From: Micromonospora eburnea
GTDB lineage: Bacteria > Actinomycetota > Actinomycetes > Mycobacteriales > Micromonosporaceae
Assembly (NCBI RefSeq): GCF_900090225.1
Contig: NZ_FMHY01000002.1
Location: forward strand, 1,984,001 to 2,048,000
Reading direction: 5' to 3'
Length of the DNA: 64,000 bases
Under the pieces are notes generated by a model that was not told the DNA's origin, searched no databases, and was given only the letters and a program-made list of their open reading frames with translations. The translations under genes and the position numbers were made by a program. Positions 24,554 through 33,939 of the stretch are shown piece by piece (within the stretch, counting starts at the first letter, position 1; each line of letters opens with the position of its first letter).

Positions 24554-26611
24554 ATGACGGGCGACAACCTGGTCTCGGCGTACGTCAGCGACGCGGAACG
24601 GGACGCGGAGGTCAGCGTCCGGCCGAAGCGACTCGACGAGTTCATCGCCCAGCATCGGGTCCGCGATCAGCTTGACCTGCTGCTCAAGGGGGCGATGCGG
24701 CGCGGCTCCCCGCCCGACCACATCCTCCTGTCGGGCCCACCTGGCCTGGGTAAGCCGGTCTCGGTGGACGCCCTGGTGCTGCTTGAGGACGGTTCGCGGC
24801 GGCGCCTCGGCGAGATCACCGTTGGGGATCGAGTGATTAGCCGCACGGGCGAAGGCGCCACCGTGACGGCGGTGCACGAGCAGGGCGAACTCGACTCCGT
24901 TCGCATCCTCACCGCCACTGGCCGGGAGGTCGTGGCCGCTCCCGATCACCCGTTCTGGACCCCGGAAGGCTGGGTCAAGGCTGGAGACCTCACCGAACGC
25001 GACTCCGTGGCCAGTGTGCTGTGCCCGGATCTCGTCGCCGACAGCGCCCGGGACGTGGACGAGTACAAGCTCGCCGGTTATCTCGTCGGCGACGGCCGCA
25101 CCACGGACCAGGTGACCTTCACCGGCGGCGACGAGGACGTGCTTGCCGACCTCCGGTCGACCTGCGACCGGCTTGGGCACGCCCACAACACGCGGCCCAA
25201 CAGCGCTCGGAGTTCGGTGGTCAGGATCTCCGGGCTCAAGCCCTGGCTGGACGAGCACGGGCTGCTGGACAGGAACGCCGGGCAGCAGCGGGTCCCGGAG
25301 TTCGTCTTCCGAGGTGACAGTTGGCAGGTGTCGGCCTTTCTCGGCGCCTACTTCGCCTGCGACGGGACCGTGAGCCGCCGGGGACGCGACCGGTACGACG
25401 TGGTGGTCGAGTACCACAGCGCCTCTCGCGGGCTGCTCAGCGACGTACAGCACCTTCTTCTTCGGCTGGGAATCCAGTCGCGGTTGATGCCGAAGCGCGG
25501 CCGTTACCAGGGGCGGCCCCACGAGCCCTGGCGGCTGACCATCACCAGCCAGGATGATGTGGCCAGGTTCGTCCATCGGGTCACCGTGCCCGGCGAGCGG
25601 GGCCGAAGGCTGGCTGAGTGGGGGCCTCGCCGGGATCGTTTCGAGGAACGCCTGGCTGCCGACAGGGTGGTATCGGTCGAGCCCGCAGGGCTTACCGAGT
25701 GTCGCTGCCTCACCGTTGACGGAGACCACACCTTCACGGTCAACGACCTTGTCGTGCACAACACGACGTTGGCCAACATCGTGGCGGCCGAGCTGGGCTC
25801 GGGCATCCGGGTGACCAGCGGCCCGGCGATCGAGCGCTCCGGCGACCTGGCCGCCATCCTGACCAGCCTCGCCGAGGGCGACGTCCTGTTCATCGACGAG
25901 ATCCACCGGATCGCCCGGCCGGCCGAGGAGCTGCTCTACAGCGCGATGGAGGATTTCCGGGTCGACGTGGTGGTCGGCAAGGGGCCCGGGGCCACCGCCA
26001 TCCCGCTCGACGTTGAGCCGTTCACGCTGGTCGGCGCGACCACCCGCTCCGGCCTGCTCACCGGGCCGATGCGGGACCGGTTCGGCTTCGTCGCCCACCT
26101 CGACTTCTACACTCCGGCCGAGCTGGAGGCGCTGCTGTGCCGCTCGGCCCGGATCCTCGGCGTGCCGATCACCGACGAGGGCGCGGCCGAGATCGCCGGC
26201 CGGTCCCGGGGCACCCCGCGGATCGCCAACCGACTGCTGCGCCGGGTCCGGGACTTCGCCGAGGTCCGGGCCGACGGGGTGGTCACCCTGGAGACCTCCC
26301 GCGCCGCGCTCACCGTGTACGACGTCGACGCGCTCGGGCTGGACCGGCTGGACCGGGCGGTGCTCACCGCGCTGGTCGACTCGTTCCGGGGTGGCCCGGT
26401 CGGCCTCTCCACCCTGGCGGTGGCGGTCGGGGAGCAGCCGGACACGGTCGAGGAGGTCTGCGAGCCCTTCCTGGTGCGGGCCGGTCTGCTGGCCCGTACG
26501 CCCCGGGGGCGGGTGGCCACCGAAGCTGCCTGGCACCACCTGGGGCGTACGCCGCCGAATGGTACATTTGGCACGGATGTCCCTCCCGCGCCCGATCTGT
26601 TCTCCGTCTAG
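24554..26611 (+). CDS. ruvB: Branch-migration helicase RuvB containing an intein
   Basis: AAA+ hexameric motor of the RuvAB complex. The precursor is 685 residues, about twice the usual size, because residues 68-403 are an intein. The mature extein would be 349 residues, normal for RuvB: N-part [44 protein letters not shown]...[16 protein letters not shown]-part [50 protein letters not shown] (Walker B), [18 protein letters not shown] (sensor 1, arginine finger), [17 protein letters not shown] (sensor 2) and the winged helix. The intein splits the Walker A motif between Lys67 and the following Thr, so unspliced protein should not bind ATP properly. ATG24554 has GAGGA seven bases upstream. Confidence 0.97.
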   Translation: MTGDNLVSAYVSDAERDAEVSVRPKRLDEFIAQHRVRDQLDLLLKGAMRRGSPPDHILLSGPPGLGKPVSVDALVLLEDGSRRRLGEITVGDRVISRTGEGATVTAVHEQGELDSVRILTATGREVVAAPDHPFWTPEGWVKAGDLTERDSVASVLCPDLVADSARDVDEYKLAGYLVGDGRTTDQVTFTGGDEDVLADLRSTCDRLGHAHNTRPNSARSSVVRISGLKPWLDEHGLLDRNAGQQRVPEFVFRGDSWQVSAFLGAYFACDGTVSRRGRDRYDVVVEYHSASRGLLSDVQHLLLRLGIQSRLMPKRGRYQGRPHEPWRLTITSQDDVARFVHRVTVPGERGRRLAEWGPRRDRFEERLAADRVVSVEPAGLTECRCLTVDGDHTFTVNDLVVHNTTLANIVAAELGSGIRVTSGPAIERSGDLAAILTSLAEGDVLFIDEIHRIARPAEELLYSAMEDFRVDVVVGKGPGATAIPLDVEPFTLVGATTRSGLLTGPMRDRFGFVAHLDFYTPAELEALLCRSARILGVPITDEGAAEIAGRSRGTPRIANRLLRRVRDFAEVRADGVVTLETSRAALTVYDVDALGLDRLDRAVLTALVDSFRGGPVGLSTLAVAVGEQPDTVEEVCEPFLVRAGLLARTPRGRVATEAAWHHLGRTPPNGTFGTDVPPAPDLFSV
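24755..25762 (+). mobile_element. Class 3 intein with LAGLIDADG homing endonuclease in RuvB
   Basis: In-frame 336-residue intein, inserted [14 protein letters not shown]...[10 protein letters not shown]. It starts with Pro, not Cys or Ser. Block B reads APDHPFW (Trp68), block F reads [13 protein letters not shown] (Cys318 directly before LTV), block G ends VHN with Thr at +1. Trp in block B, Cys in block F and Thr +1 is the triad of class 3 inteins, in which the block F Cys starts splicing. The central part has two LAGLIDADG motifs, LAGYLVGDG (106-114) and [10 protein letters not shown] (195-204), with catalytic-type Asp113 and Asp203, so the endonuclease looks intact. A/T-ending codons (GTT, ATT, CTT, GGT) look commoner than in the flanks. 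RuvB inteins are known, e.g. in Mycobacterium leprae. Confidence 0.93.
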
Positions 26612-26764
26612 ACCGCCCGGCCGTGATCCGAACGTGATCTGCACCGCATTCGGTCTTCCCAGGCACAGGGATTAGACTTCGCCGCGGTTTGTACAGGACG
26701 TAAGAATCCGCCTCCGCTCCGGTGCCCTCGGCACGGCGCGGAGACCAATGGGAAGGTCAGCACC

Positions 26765-27112
26765 GTGTTCTACGCAGCAGCGAGTGGTGGAGGAGCCGGC
26801 GGTCTGACGCCGATCCTGATGATCGCTCTGCTCTTCGGCGTCATGTATTTCATGATGATCCGCCCCCAGCAGAAGCGGCGTCGCGAGGCCGAGCAGATGC
26901 AGAAGGCGCTCGCCCCGGGCGACGAGGTCGTCACCATCGGCGGGCTCTACGGCACGGTCACCGGCGTGGACGACGAGACCGTCCTGCTGGAGGTCGCCCC
27001 GGGTGTGCAGACCCGGTACGCGCGTCCGGCGGTCGCCCGGGTGGTCACCCGCGCCGAGCGCCCCGAGACGATCGAGCCGGCCAGCGAGGACGCGGAGCCG
27101 GTCAAGGAATGA
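26765..27112 (+). CDS. yajC: Preprotein translocase subunit YajC
   Basis: A 115-residue accessory membrane subunit of the Sec system. One N-terminal membrane helix (LTPILMIALLFGVMYFMMIRPQQKRRREAEQMQKALAPGDEVVTIGGLYGTVTGVDDETVLLEVAPG) and the conserved cytoplasmic domain are plain; the tail is acidic. GTG26765 has GGAAGG about eight bases upstream. A TAGACT hexamer about 90 bases upstream is a candidate -10 element. It precedes secD and secF, the usual yajC-secD-secF order, though a 221-base spacer before secD leaves room for another promoter. Confidence 0.95.
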   Translation: MFYAAASGGGAGGLTPILMIALLFGVMYFMMIRPQQKRRREAEQMQKALAPGDEVVTIGGLYGTVTGVDDETVLLEVAPGVQTRYARPAVARVVTRAERPETIEPASEDAEPVKE

Positions 27113-27333
27113 CCACCGGCCCCGGACGGGGCAGCGAATTCAGCGCCATAAGTGGATAGTTGAGTCGGCGCTCGACGCCGGCACGCGGGGAACTTCGTCC
27201 GGCGCCGCCGCGTCGTCACCCCTGGGGGCGTGTCGGCGGACGGCGCCGACCCACCCGACCAGTCGGGCGGACACCCCCGGCCCGATATTCGTCGCCGCCC
27301 AGCGGCGCGACCGTACAGGGAGACAAGACAGCC

Positions 27334-29244
27334 GTGGCACCACCTCAGGGACAGATGCGGCCCGGACGGCAGCTCGCCGTGCTCGGGCTCATCTTTGTCG
27401 TCCTCTATCTCTTGGTGTTCTTCTCGGGCGGCGCCAGCGGTGGCTGGAAGGATCGGCTGGAGCCCCGGCTCGGTCTGGACCTGGTCGGCGGCACGCGGTT
27501 GACGCTCGAGGCCACCAACAGCGTGGACGGCAAGCCCCCGACGGCCGCCAACCTCGAGGAGGCGCGCCAGATCATCGAGAGCCGGGTCAACGCGTACGGC
27601 GTGGCCGAGGCCGAGGTGGTCACCGAGGGCAACCGGAACATCGTCATCTCCCTGCCCGGTGAGAACCGGGACCTGACCGACGTGGGCAGCGCCGCCGAGC
27701 TGCGCTTCCGCAAGGTCCTCAAGGCCACCGACGGCAGCGGTGCCACCGTCGCGCCCGCACCGAGCGCCAGCGCCAGCCCGGAGCCGTCGGGCAGCGCGAC
27801 GCCGACCCCGTCGGGCAGCGCGACGCCGAAGCCGTCCGGCAGCGCCGAGCCGAAGGCCACCACCTCGCCGAGCACCGGCGGGCAGGGTGGCATGGCTCCG
27901 GCGCCGAGCGCCAGCGCCAGCGCCACGCCGACCCCGTCGGCCTCGGCGAGCGCGAGCGCCGCCGAGGAGCCGGTGTCGCAGAGCGTCGAGGAGCAGCGCA
28001 AGGCCGTCGAGCAGAAGGTCGGCAAGGACGCCTGGTCCGCCGCCAGTGGCCTGCAGGCCCCGGCCGATCTCACCGCCGACCCGGCGCTGGCCGAGAAGCT
28101 CAAGCCGTTCGGCACCCTCTCCCCGCAGGAGATCGCGGTGCTGCCGGTCGACATGCAGTTCAACGTTCCGACCATCACCTGCGCCCAGCTCGACAAGCGG
28201 CCGCCGGCGTCGATCAAGGACGAGAAGCAGCGGGCGGTGGCCTGCGAGTCCGGCGCCAAGTACCTGCTGGACGTGGCGAAGGTGGTCGGCACCGACGTCA
28301 AGAACGCGTCCGCCCAGCTCGACCAGGCCAGCGCCTGGGTGGTGAGCCTGAACTTCACCGGCAAGGGCCAGGAGCGGTGGACCGCGCTGACCCGCGAGTC
28401 GTTCAACAACGAGGGTCAGGCCTGCGACCAGACCGCGCTCGGCCAGGACGGCAAGTGCCGCGTCGCCGTGGTGCTGGACAACGAGATCGTCTCGTCCCCG
28501 GAGATCCAGGGCGTGCTGACCGGTGACTCGCAGATCACCGGCAACTTCGACAGCAAGAGCGCCAACCAGCTGGCCAGCCAGCTCCGCTACGGCGCACTGC
28601 CGGTGACCTTCGTGCCGCAGGAGCAGCAGAACGTCACCGCGACGCTGGGCGACAGCCACCTCAAGGCGGGTCTGCTCGCGGCCGGCATCGGCATGCTGCT
28701 GGTGATCATCTACTCGTTCTTCTACTACCGCCTGCTCGGCTCGGTCATCTTCCTGAGCCTGGTGCTCTCCGGTCTGCTGGTCTTCGGCTCCCTGGTGGTG
28801 CTCGGGCGGTCGATCGGGTTCACCCTCACCCTCGCCGGCCTCGCCGGCATGATCGTCTCGCTCGGTGTGGCGGCGGACTCGTTCGTCATCTACTTCGAGC
28901 GGCTCAAGGACGAGATCCGGGAGGGTCGCAGCCCGCGCAGCGCGGTGCCGCGGGCGTGGATCCGGGCCCGGCGGACGATCATCTCGGCGAACGCCATCAC
29001 CCTGATGTCCGCCGTGGTGCTCTACATCGTCTCGGTCGGCGCGGTGAAGGGCTTCGCCTTCGCGCTCGGCCTGGCGACCGTCCTCGACCTGGTCGTCGTG
29101 TTCCTCTTCCGTCACCCGATCATGACGATGTTCGCCCGGACCCGGGCGTTCCTGTCCCCGCGGGTCAGCGGTCTCGGTCGGGCCCTGCCGGCCCGGTCGG
29201 CCGAGCAGTCCACCGCTCGCAACCCGCGCGTCAAGGAGGCCTGA
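27334..29244 (+). CDS. secD: Protein translocase subunit SecD with long low-complexity insert
   Basis: A 636-residue membrane subunit that, with SecF, pulls exported proteins out using the proton gradient. Helix 1 (QLAVLGLIFVVLYLLVFF) is followed by the large external domain with GLDLVGGTRLTLEA. After the first 135 or so residues the domain contains a Pro/Ala/Ser-rich linker at about residues 140-212. The five C-terminal helices start near residue 445 (LKAGLLAAGIGMLLVIIYSFFYYRLLG) and carry GMIVSLGVAADSFVIYFERLKDEIREG. GTG27334 (VAPPQGQMRPGRQLAVL) fits the membrane start with AGGGAGA upstream. secF follows one base after the stop. Confidence 0.95.
   Translation: MAPPQGQMRPGRQLAVLGLIFVVLYLLVFFSGGASGGWKDRLEPRLGLDLVGGTRLTLEATNSVDGKPPTAANLEEARQIIESRVNAYGVAEAEVVTEGNRNIVISLPGENRDLTDVGSAAELRFRKVLKATDGSGATVAPAPSASASPEPSGSATPTPSGSATPKPSGSAEPKATTSPSTGGQGGMAPAPSASASATPTPSASASASAAEEPVSQSVEEQRKAVEQKVGKDAWSAASGLQAPADLTADPALAEKLKPFGTLSPQEIAVLPVDMQFNVPTITCAQLDKRPPASIKDEKQRAVACESGAKYLLDVAKVVGTDVKNASAQLDQASAWVVSLNFTGKGQERWTALTRESFNNEGQACDQTALGQDGKCRVAVVLDNEIVSSPEIQGVLTGDSQITGNFDSKSANQLASQLRYGALPVTFVPQEQQNVTATLGDSHLKAGLLAAGIGMLLVIIYSFFYYRLLGSVIFLSLVLSGLLVFGSLVVLGRSIGFTLTLAGLAGMIVSLGVAADSFVIYFERLKDEIREGRSPRSAVPRAWIRARRTIISANAITLMSAVVLYIVSVGAVKGFAFALGLATVLDLVVVFLFRHPIMTMFARTRAFLSPRVSGLGRALPARSAEQSTARNPRVKEA
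27751..27963 (+). other. Pro/Ala/Ser-rich repeat segment inside secD
   Basis: About 70 codons of low-complexity sequence built from short direct repeats such as EPSGSATPTPSGSATPKPSG and APSASASATPTPSASASASA. It lies in the predicted extracytoplasmic domain between the two halves of the P1 region. Typical SecD proteins have little or none of this. It reads in frame with no loss of flanking motifs, so it is probably a flexible linker. Confidence 0.8.
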
Positions 29245-29245
29245 G

Positions 29246-30430
29246 ATGGCTAAGACTGGTCTGGCGTCCCGGCTCTACCGGGGCGAGGCCGATCTCAACA
29301 TCGTCGGCCGGCGCAAGGTGTGGTTCGGCGTCGCCGGTCTGCTGGTGCTGGTCGCCGTGTTCAGCTTCGCGTTCCGTGGGTTCAGCCTCGGCATCGAGTT
29401 CGCCGGTGGTAACTCGTTCCAGGTGCCGGCCAGCGTCGGCACCCTCGACCAGGCCGAGGAGAAGGTCAACGCGGCGCTGGCGGCCGAGGGTGGCGGGGCC
29501 AAGGTGGTCACCGCGCAGAAGGTCGGCAGCACCAGCGGTGAGTACTACGAGCTGCGTACCGCGCAGCTCGAGCCGGAGCAGGTCAACGCGGTCAAGACCG
29601 AGATGGCGCAGTCGTTCGGCATCCAGCCGGATCAGATCAGCGGCAGCCAGGTCTCGGAGGCGTGGGGCAGCCAGGTCACCGAGCGGGCGCTGCTCGGTCT
29701 GTTGATCTTCATCGCGGTGGTGGCGATCTACCTGATCCTGCGCTTCGAGTGGCGGATGGCGATCGCCGCGATCGCCTCGCTGCTCACCAACCTGGTCCTC
29801 ACCGCCGGCATCTACTCGCTGGTCGGCTTCGAGGTCACGCCGTCGACGATCATCGGTTTCCTCACCATCCTGGGCTTCGCGCTCTATGACGTGGTGGTGG
29901 TCTTCGACAAGGTCCAGGAGAACACCCGCGGCATCACCGCGAACAACAACACGACCTACGGTGAGGCGGCCAACCTGGCGCTCAACCAGAGCCTGATGCG
30001 GTCGCTGAACACCTCGGTGGTCGCCCTGCTCCCGGTCGGTGGTCTGCTCTTCATCGGTGCGGGCCTGCTCGGCGCCGGCACCCTGAAGGACCTGGGCCTG
30101 GTGCTCTTCGTCGGTATGGCGGTGGCGTTCCTGACCTCGATCCTGCTGGCCACCCCGGCGCTGGTGCTGCTGAAGAACCAGGACCCGCGGATCAACGCGC
30201 ACACCAAGCGGGTGCTGGCCCGCCGGGGCGCGATCGCCCGGGGCGAGGTCACCCCGAAGGGCGCGCCGCGGGCTGTGGTGGCCGGCGACGACGCGATCGA
30301 CCCGGAGGCGGCCGCCCTCGCCGGGGCCGCCCCGAAGGTGGGCTCCCGGCCGGCCGGCAAGCGTCCCTCCGGCGCCCGGGGCGGTCGACCCGGCGGCGGC
30401 AACCGGCCCGGCGGCGCGAAGCGCCGCTGA
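29246..30430 (+). CDS. secF: Protein translocase subunit SecF
   Basis: A 394-residue partner of SecD. Six membrane helices are spread from about residue 27 to 305; RRKVWFGVAGLLVLVAVFSFAFRGFSLGIEFAGGNSFQV and FLTILGFALYDVVVVFDKVQENTRG are hallmark segments. The C-terminal about 70 residues are a basic, Gly/Arg/Pro-rich cytoplasmic tail (RPAGKRPSGARGGRPGGGNRPGGAKRR) that may contact the ribosome or lipids. The start, ATG29246, is one base after the secD stop, so the pair is translationally coupled. A 17-bp hairpin terminator closes the yajC-secD-secF unit. Confidence 0.96.
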   Translation: MAKTGLASRLYRGEADLNIVGRRKVWFGVAGLLVLVAVFSFAFRGFSLGIEFAGGNSFQVPASVGTLDQAEEKVNAALAAEGGGAKVVTAQKVGSTSGEYYELRTAQLEPEQVNAVKTEMAQSFGIQPDQISGSQVSEAWGSQVTERALLGLLIFIAVVAIYLILRFEWRMAIAAIASLLTNLVLTAGIYSLVGFEVTPSTIIGFLTILGFALYDVVVVFDKVQENTRGITANNNTTYGEAANLALNQSLMRSLNTSVVALLPVGGLLFIGAGLLGAGTLKDLGLVLFVGMAVAFLTSILLATPALVLLKNQDPRINAHTKRVLARRGAIARGEVTPKGAPRAVVAGDDAIDPEAAALAGAAPKVGSRPAGKRPSGARGGRPGGGNRPGGAKRR

Positions 30431-30477
30431 CCGGCGACCGCCGACCCTGACCGGGCAGACCCGGTAGGAACCAACCG

Positions 30478-30521
30478 GACGGCGTCCGTCATGCTGTGCG
30501 AGCGGCATGACGGACGCCGTC
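30478..30521 (+). terminator. Hairpin terminator after secF
   Basis: Perfect 17-bp inverted repeat (GACGGCGTCCGTCATGC at 30478-30494 with 30505-30521), loop of ten bases, followed by GTCGTTT. It ends the sec operon just before apt. Confidence 0.88.
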
Positions 30522-30549
30522 GTCGTTTCGAAGGGACATGGGACGTACC

Positions 30550-31116
30550 GTGACGGAGACCCACACCACCGGTGTACGGGGAGACAGCGGCCCCGAGGTC
30601 GCCCAGCTGGTCGCCAGCCGGGTGCTGGACGTGCCGGACTTCCCCCAGCCCGGGGTCATGTTCAAGGACCTGATGCCGCTCTTCGCCGACGGTGCGGTCT
30701 TCCGCGAGGTGATCGACGGGATCATCGCGTACCACGGGCGGGACTCGTTCGACACGGTGGCCGGGATCGAGGCGCGCGGGTTCGTGCTCGCCGCGGCCAT
30801 CGCGTACGCCACGGGGGTCGGGGTGGTGCCGGTGCGTAAGGCCGGCAAGCTGCCCCGCGCCACGCACGCCGCCTCGTACGCGCTGGAGTACGGCGAGGCG
30901 ACCCTGGAGGTGCACCAGGACGCCTTCACCGCCGGTCACCGGGTGCTGGTGGTGGACGACGTGCTCGCCACCGGGGGCACCGCCGAGGCCACCCTCGACC
31001 TGGTCGAGCGGGCCGGCGGCACGGTCGCCGGCTTCACCGTCCTGCTGGAGCTGGGCTTCCTCGACGGGCGCGAGCGGCTCGCCCCGCGTCCGGTCCATGC
31101 CTTGCTGACCGTTTGA
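30550..31116 (+). CDS. apt: Adenine phosphoribosyltransferase
   Basis: Converts adenine and PRPP to AMP in purine salvage, in the cytosol. The product (188 residues) has DVPDFPQPGVMFKDLMPLFADGAVFREVID, the substrate motif GIEARGFVLAAAIAYATGVGVVPVRKAGKLP, and the PRPP loop VLVVDDVLATGGTAEATLDL. Start choice: GTG30550 (VTETHTTGVRG) is preferred; ATG30538 in the same frame is possible but its AAGGGA lies only one base away. Gene order secDF-apt-rel is standard in actinobacteria. rel starts 290 bases downstream. Confidence 0.95.
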   Translation: MTETHTTGVRGDSGPEVAQLVASRVLDVPDFPQPGVMFKDLMPLFADGAVFREVIDGIIAYHGRDSFDTVAGIEARGFVLAAAIAYATGVGVVPVRKAGKLPRATHAASYALEYGEATLEVHQDAFTAGHRVLVVDDVLATGGTAEATLDLVERAGGTVAGFTVLLELGFLDGRERLAPRPVHALLTV

Positions 31117-31406
31117 CCCCCGGGCCGGCCGGGCCGACCCGACGACGTCCGTCCGGCGGAGGGGCGACGTACCCTGCGTACGGGTAGCATTGCCCTTTGC
31201 TGACCGGGCGGGCGACCGTCCGGCGGCGCGACGACCGGCCCGGCGGCCGGCGCGGCGCGCGGGCGCGCCGGGACCGCGAGGTTCCGGCGGCCGGCGCGGA
31301 CCACGTCGACGGGGCGGCCGGCGCGGAACAAGGCCGGCCCTCGGGCCGGTTGAACAGGACGTCGGCCGGACGGCCGGCGCGATCCCGGCGAGCGGTGAGG
31401 AGGCCG

Positions 31407-33875
31407 GTGTCCCACGATGTCGCCCCTCCGGTGGAGGGCACGGTGCACCCGACAGGCGACGCGGACGGTTCGGCGACCGGGCAGAACGGCATGCTGCCGA
31501 CCCGGATGACCGGCTCCGACGGCGGGCCCGACGCCAGGGCGGACGGCGGGGCGGTCGTGGTGCCGCTGCGGGCCGACGGCGCCGGGGAGTCCTCCGCCGG
31601 CGGTGGCTTCGCCCTCTCCAACGCCCCGACCGGGCGCCGGGTGCGCGCCCGACTGGCCCGGTTCAACGCGCCGTGGCAGACCTCCCAGGTCAGCGAGGTG
31701 CTGGAGCCGCTGATCGCGCTGCACCGGGAGAACCACCCCAAGGCCGACGCCCGGCTGCTGCAACGGGCGTTCGACACCGCGGCCCGCTGGCACTCGGGTC
31801 AGTACCGCAAGTCCGGTGACCCGTACATCACCCACCCCCTCGCCGTGGCGACCATCCTGGCCACCCTGGGGATGGACACCACCACGCTCGTCGCGGCGCT
31901 GCTGCACGACACGATCGAGGACACGGAATACACCCTCGACCAGATGCGCGCCGACTTCGGCGGTGAGGTGGCCCTGCTGGTCGACGGTGTGACCAAGCTC
32001 GACAAGGTCAAGCTCGGCGACGCGGCCAAGGCGGAGACCATCCGCAAGATGGTGGTCGCCATGGCCAAGGACCCGCGGGTCCTGGTGATCAAGCTGGCCG
32101 ACCGGCTGCACAACATGCGTACCCTCACCTTCCTGCCCCGCCCGAAGCAGGAGCAGAAGGCCAAGGAGACGCTGGAGATCCTGGCCCCCCTCGCCCACCG
32201 CCTCGGTATGAACACCATCAAGTGGGAGCTGGAGGATCTCGCCTTCGGCACCCTCTTCCCCAAGCGGTTCGAGGAGATCAACCGGCTGATCGGGGAGCAC
32301 CAGCCGCAGCGGGAGGCGCTGCTGCGCCAGGTGACCCAGAAGGTGTCGACCGACCTGAAGGCCGCCAAGATCAAGGCGGAGACGACCGGTCGGCCGAAGC
32401 ACCTCTACTCGATCTACCAGAAGATGATCGTGCGGGGGCGCGACTTCAACGACATCTACGATCTGGTCGGGGTGCGGATCCTGGTCGACACGGTGCGGGA
32501 CTGCTACGCGGCGCTGGGCGTCATCCACGCCAACTGGCAGCCGGTGCCGGGCCGGTTCAAGGACTACATCGCGATGCCCAAGTTCAACATGTACCAGTCG
32601 TTGCACACGACGGTCATCGGGCCCACCGGCAAGCCGGTGGAGATGCAGATCCGCACGTACGCGATGCACCGCACCGCCGAGTTCGGCATCGCCGCGCACT
32701 GGAAGTACAAGGAGCACAAGGGCACCCAGATCGTCGGCCCGCCGGCGCACATCGACGAGATGACCTGGCTGCGCCAGCTGCTGGACTGGCAGCGGGAGGC
32801 GGCCGACCCGAGCGAGTTCCTCGACGCGTTGCGCTTCGACCTGTCCAGCCAGGAGGTGTACGTCTTCACCCCGAAGGGTGACGTCATCCCGCTGCCGACC
32901 GGGTCGACGCCGGTGGACTTCGCGTACGCGGTGCACACCGAGGTCGGGCACAAGTGCATCGGCGCGCGGGTCAACGGCAAGCTGGTGCCCCTCGAATCGA
33001 CGCTGTCCAACGGCGACGTGATCGAGATCTTCACCTCGAAGTCCGACACCGCCGGCCCGACCCAGGACTGGCTCGGGTTCGTCAAGAGCCCGCGCGCCCG
33101 CACCAAGATCCGCCAATACTTCAACAAGGAGCGGCGCGAGGAGGCGATCGAGGCCGGCAAGGACTCGATCGTCAAGGCGATGCGCAAGCAGGGCATGCCG
33201 TTGCAGCGGATGCTCACCCCGGACGCGTTGATGGCGATCGCCCGGGACCTGCATCTGGCCGACGTCGCCTCGCTCTACGCCGCCGTCGGCGACAGCCAGG
33301 TCTCCGCCCAGTCGGTGGTGCAGAAGCTGATGGCCACGTACGGCGGCGAGGAGGGCGCGGCGGAGGACATCGCCGAGACCGCCGTCGCCACCCGGCCGCC
33401 GCGCAGCCGGGCGTCCAGCCACGACCCGGGCGTGGTCGTCCGGGGCGTCAGTGACGTCTGGATCAAGTTGGCCCGCTGCTGCACGCCGGTGCCACCGGAC
33501 GCCGTCTTCGGTTTCGTCACCCGCTCCGGCGGGGTGAGCGTGCACCGGGACGACTGCGCCAACGCGGAGGATCTGAAGGCGCAGAGCGAGCGGGTGGTCG
33601 AGGTGAGCTGGAAGCTCACCTCCGCGTCGACCTTCCTGGTCGCCATCCAGGTGGAGGCCCTCGACCGGCACAAGCTGCTGGCCGACGTCACCCGGGTGCT
33701 CTCCGACGAGCGGGTCAACATCCTCTCCGCCACCGTCACCACCACCCGGGACCGGGTGGCGGTGAGCCGGTTCAGCTTCGAGATGGCCGACCCGAAGCAT
33801 CTCGGGCACCTGCTGGCCGCCGTCCGCAAGGTCGACGGCGTTTTCGACGCGTACCGGGTCACCTCGGGGGCCTGA
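31407..33875 (+). CDS. relA: Bifunctional (p)ppGpp synthetase/hydrolase Rel
   Basis: Makes and degrades the stringent-response alarmone. The 822-residue protein has a long disordered N-terminus (about 90 residues), an HD hydrolase domain ([26 protein letters not shown]; catalytic His-Asp at about 167-168 in [12 protein letters not shown]), and a synthetase domain whose RFKD motif (383-386, in [24 protein letters not shown]) marks the bifunctional type. Then come the TGS domain ([32 protein letters not shown]), a zinc-finger/RIS region with [11 protein letters not shown], and a C-terminal ACT domain. GTG31407 is chosen for the AGGAGG just upstream; an open frame extends to 31197 with atypical content. 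A TAGCAT hexamer lies at 31185-31190. A 21-bp terminator follows. Confidence 0.96.
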   Translation: MSHDVAPPVEGTVHPTGDADGSATGQNGMLPTRMTGSDGGPDARADGGAVVVPLRADGAGESSAGGGFALSNAPTGRRVRARLARFNAPWQTSQVSEVLEPLIALHRENHPKADARLLQRAFDTAARWHSGQYRKSGDPYITHPLAVATILATLGMDTTTLVAALLHDTIEDTEYTLDQMRADFGGEVALLVDGVTKLDKVKLGDAAKAETIRKMVVAMAKDPRVLVIKLADRLHNMRTLTFLPRPKQEQKAKETLEILAPLAHRLGMNTIKWELEDLAFGTLFPKRFEEINRLIGEHQPQREALLRQVTQKVSTDLKAAKIKAETTGRPKHLYSIYQKMIVRGRDFNDIYDLVGVRILVDTVRDCYAALGVIHANWQPVPGRFKDYIAMPKFNMYQSLHTTVIGPTGKPVEMQIRTYAMHRTAEFGIAAHWKYKEHKGTQIVGPPAHIDEMTWLRQLLDWQREAADPSEFLDALRFDLSSQEVYVFTPKGDVIPLPTGSTPVDFAYAVHTEVGHKCIGARVNGKLVPLESTLSNGDVIEIFTSKSDTAGPTQDWLGFVKSPRARTKIRQYFNKERREEAIEAGKDSIVKAMRKQGMPLQRMLTPDALMAIARDLHLADVASLYAAVGDSQVSAQSVVQKLMATYGGEEGAAEDIAETAVATRPPRSRASSHDPGVVVRGVSDVWIKLARCCTPVPPDAVFGFVTRSGGVSVHRDDCANAEDLKAQSERVVEVSWKLTSASTFLVAIQVEALDRHKLLADVTRVLSDERVNILSATVTTTRDRVAVSRFSFEMADPKHLGHLLAAVRKVDGVFDAYRVTSGA

Positions 33876-33880
33876 GGCGC

Positions 33881-33926
33881 CATGTGAAAGCGCCCGCCGG
33901 CTTCGGCCGGCGGGCGCTTTCACATG
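33881..33926. terminator. 21-bp stem, TTCG-loop bidirectional terminator
   Basis: Perfect 21-bp inverted repeat (33881-33901 with 33906-33926) closed by a TTCG tetraloop of the unusually stable UUCG type. The arm begins CATGTGAAAGCG, so each direction ends in a short A/T run. It lies between the convergent rel and cyclophilin genes. Confidence 0.92.
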
Positions 33927-33939
33927 TCCGTCAGGCGGG

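Noticed and set aside
24407..26644. Antisense reading frame covering ruvB
   Set aside because: Composition-driven shadow of ruvB; no ribosome-binding site or recognisable domain.
31197..31406. N-terminal extension of Rel from the first in-frame start
   Set aside because: Residues are Arg/Gly-rich and atypical, the predicted -10 element lies at 31185-31190, and AGGAGG precedes the GTG at 31407.
30936..33923. Antisense reading frame covering rel
   Set aside because: Shadow of rel; high His/Arg/Val content typical of reverse-strand reading in high-GC genes.
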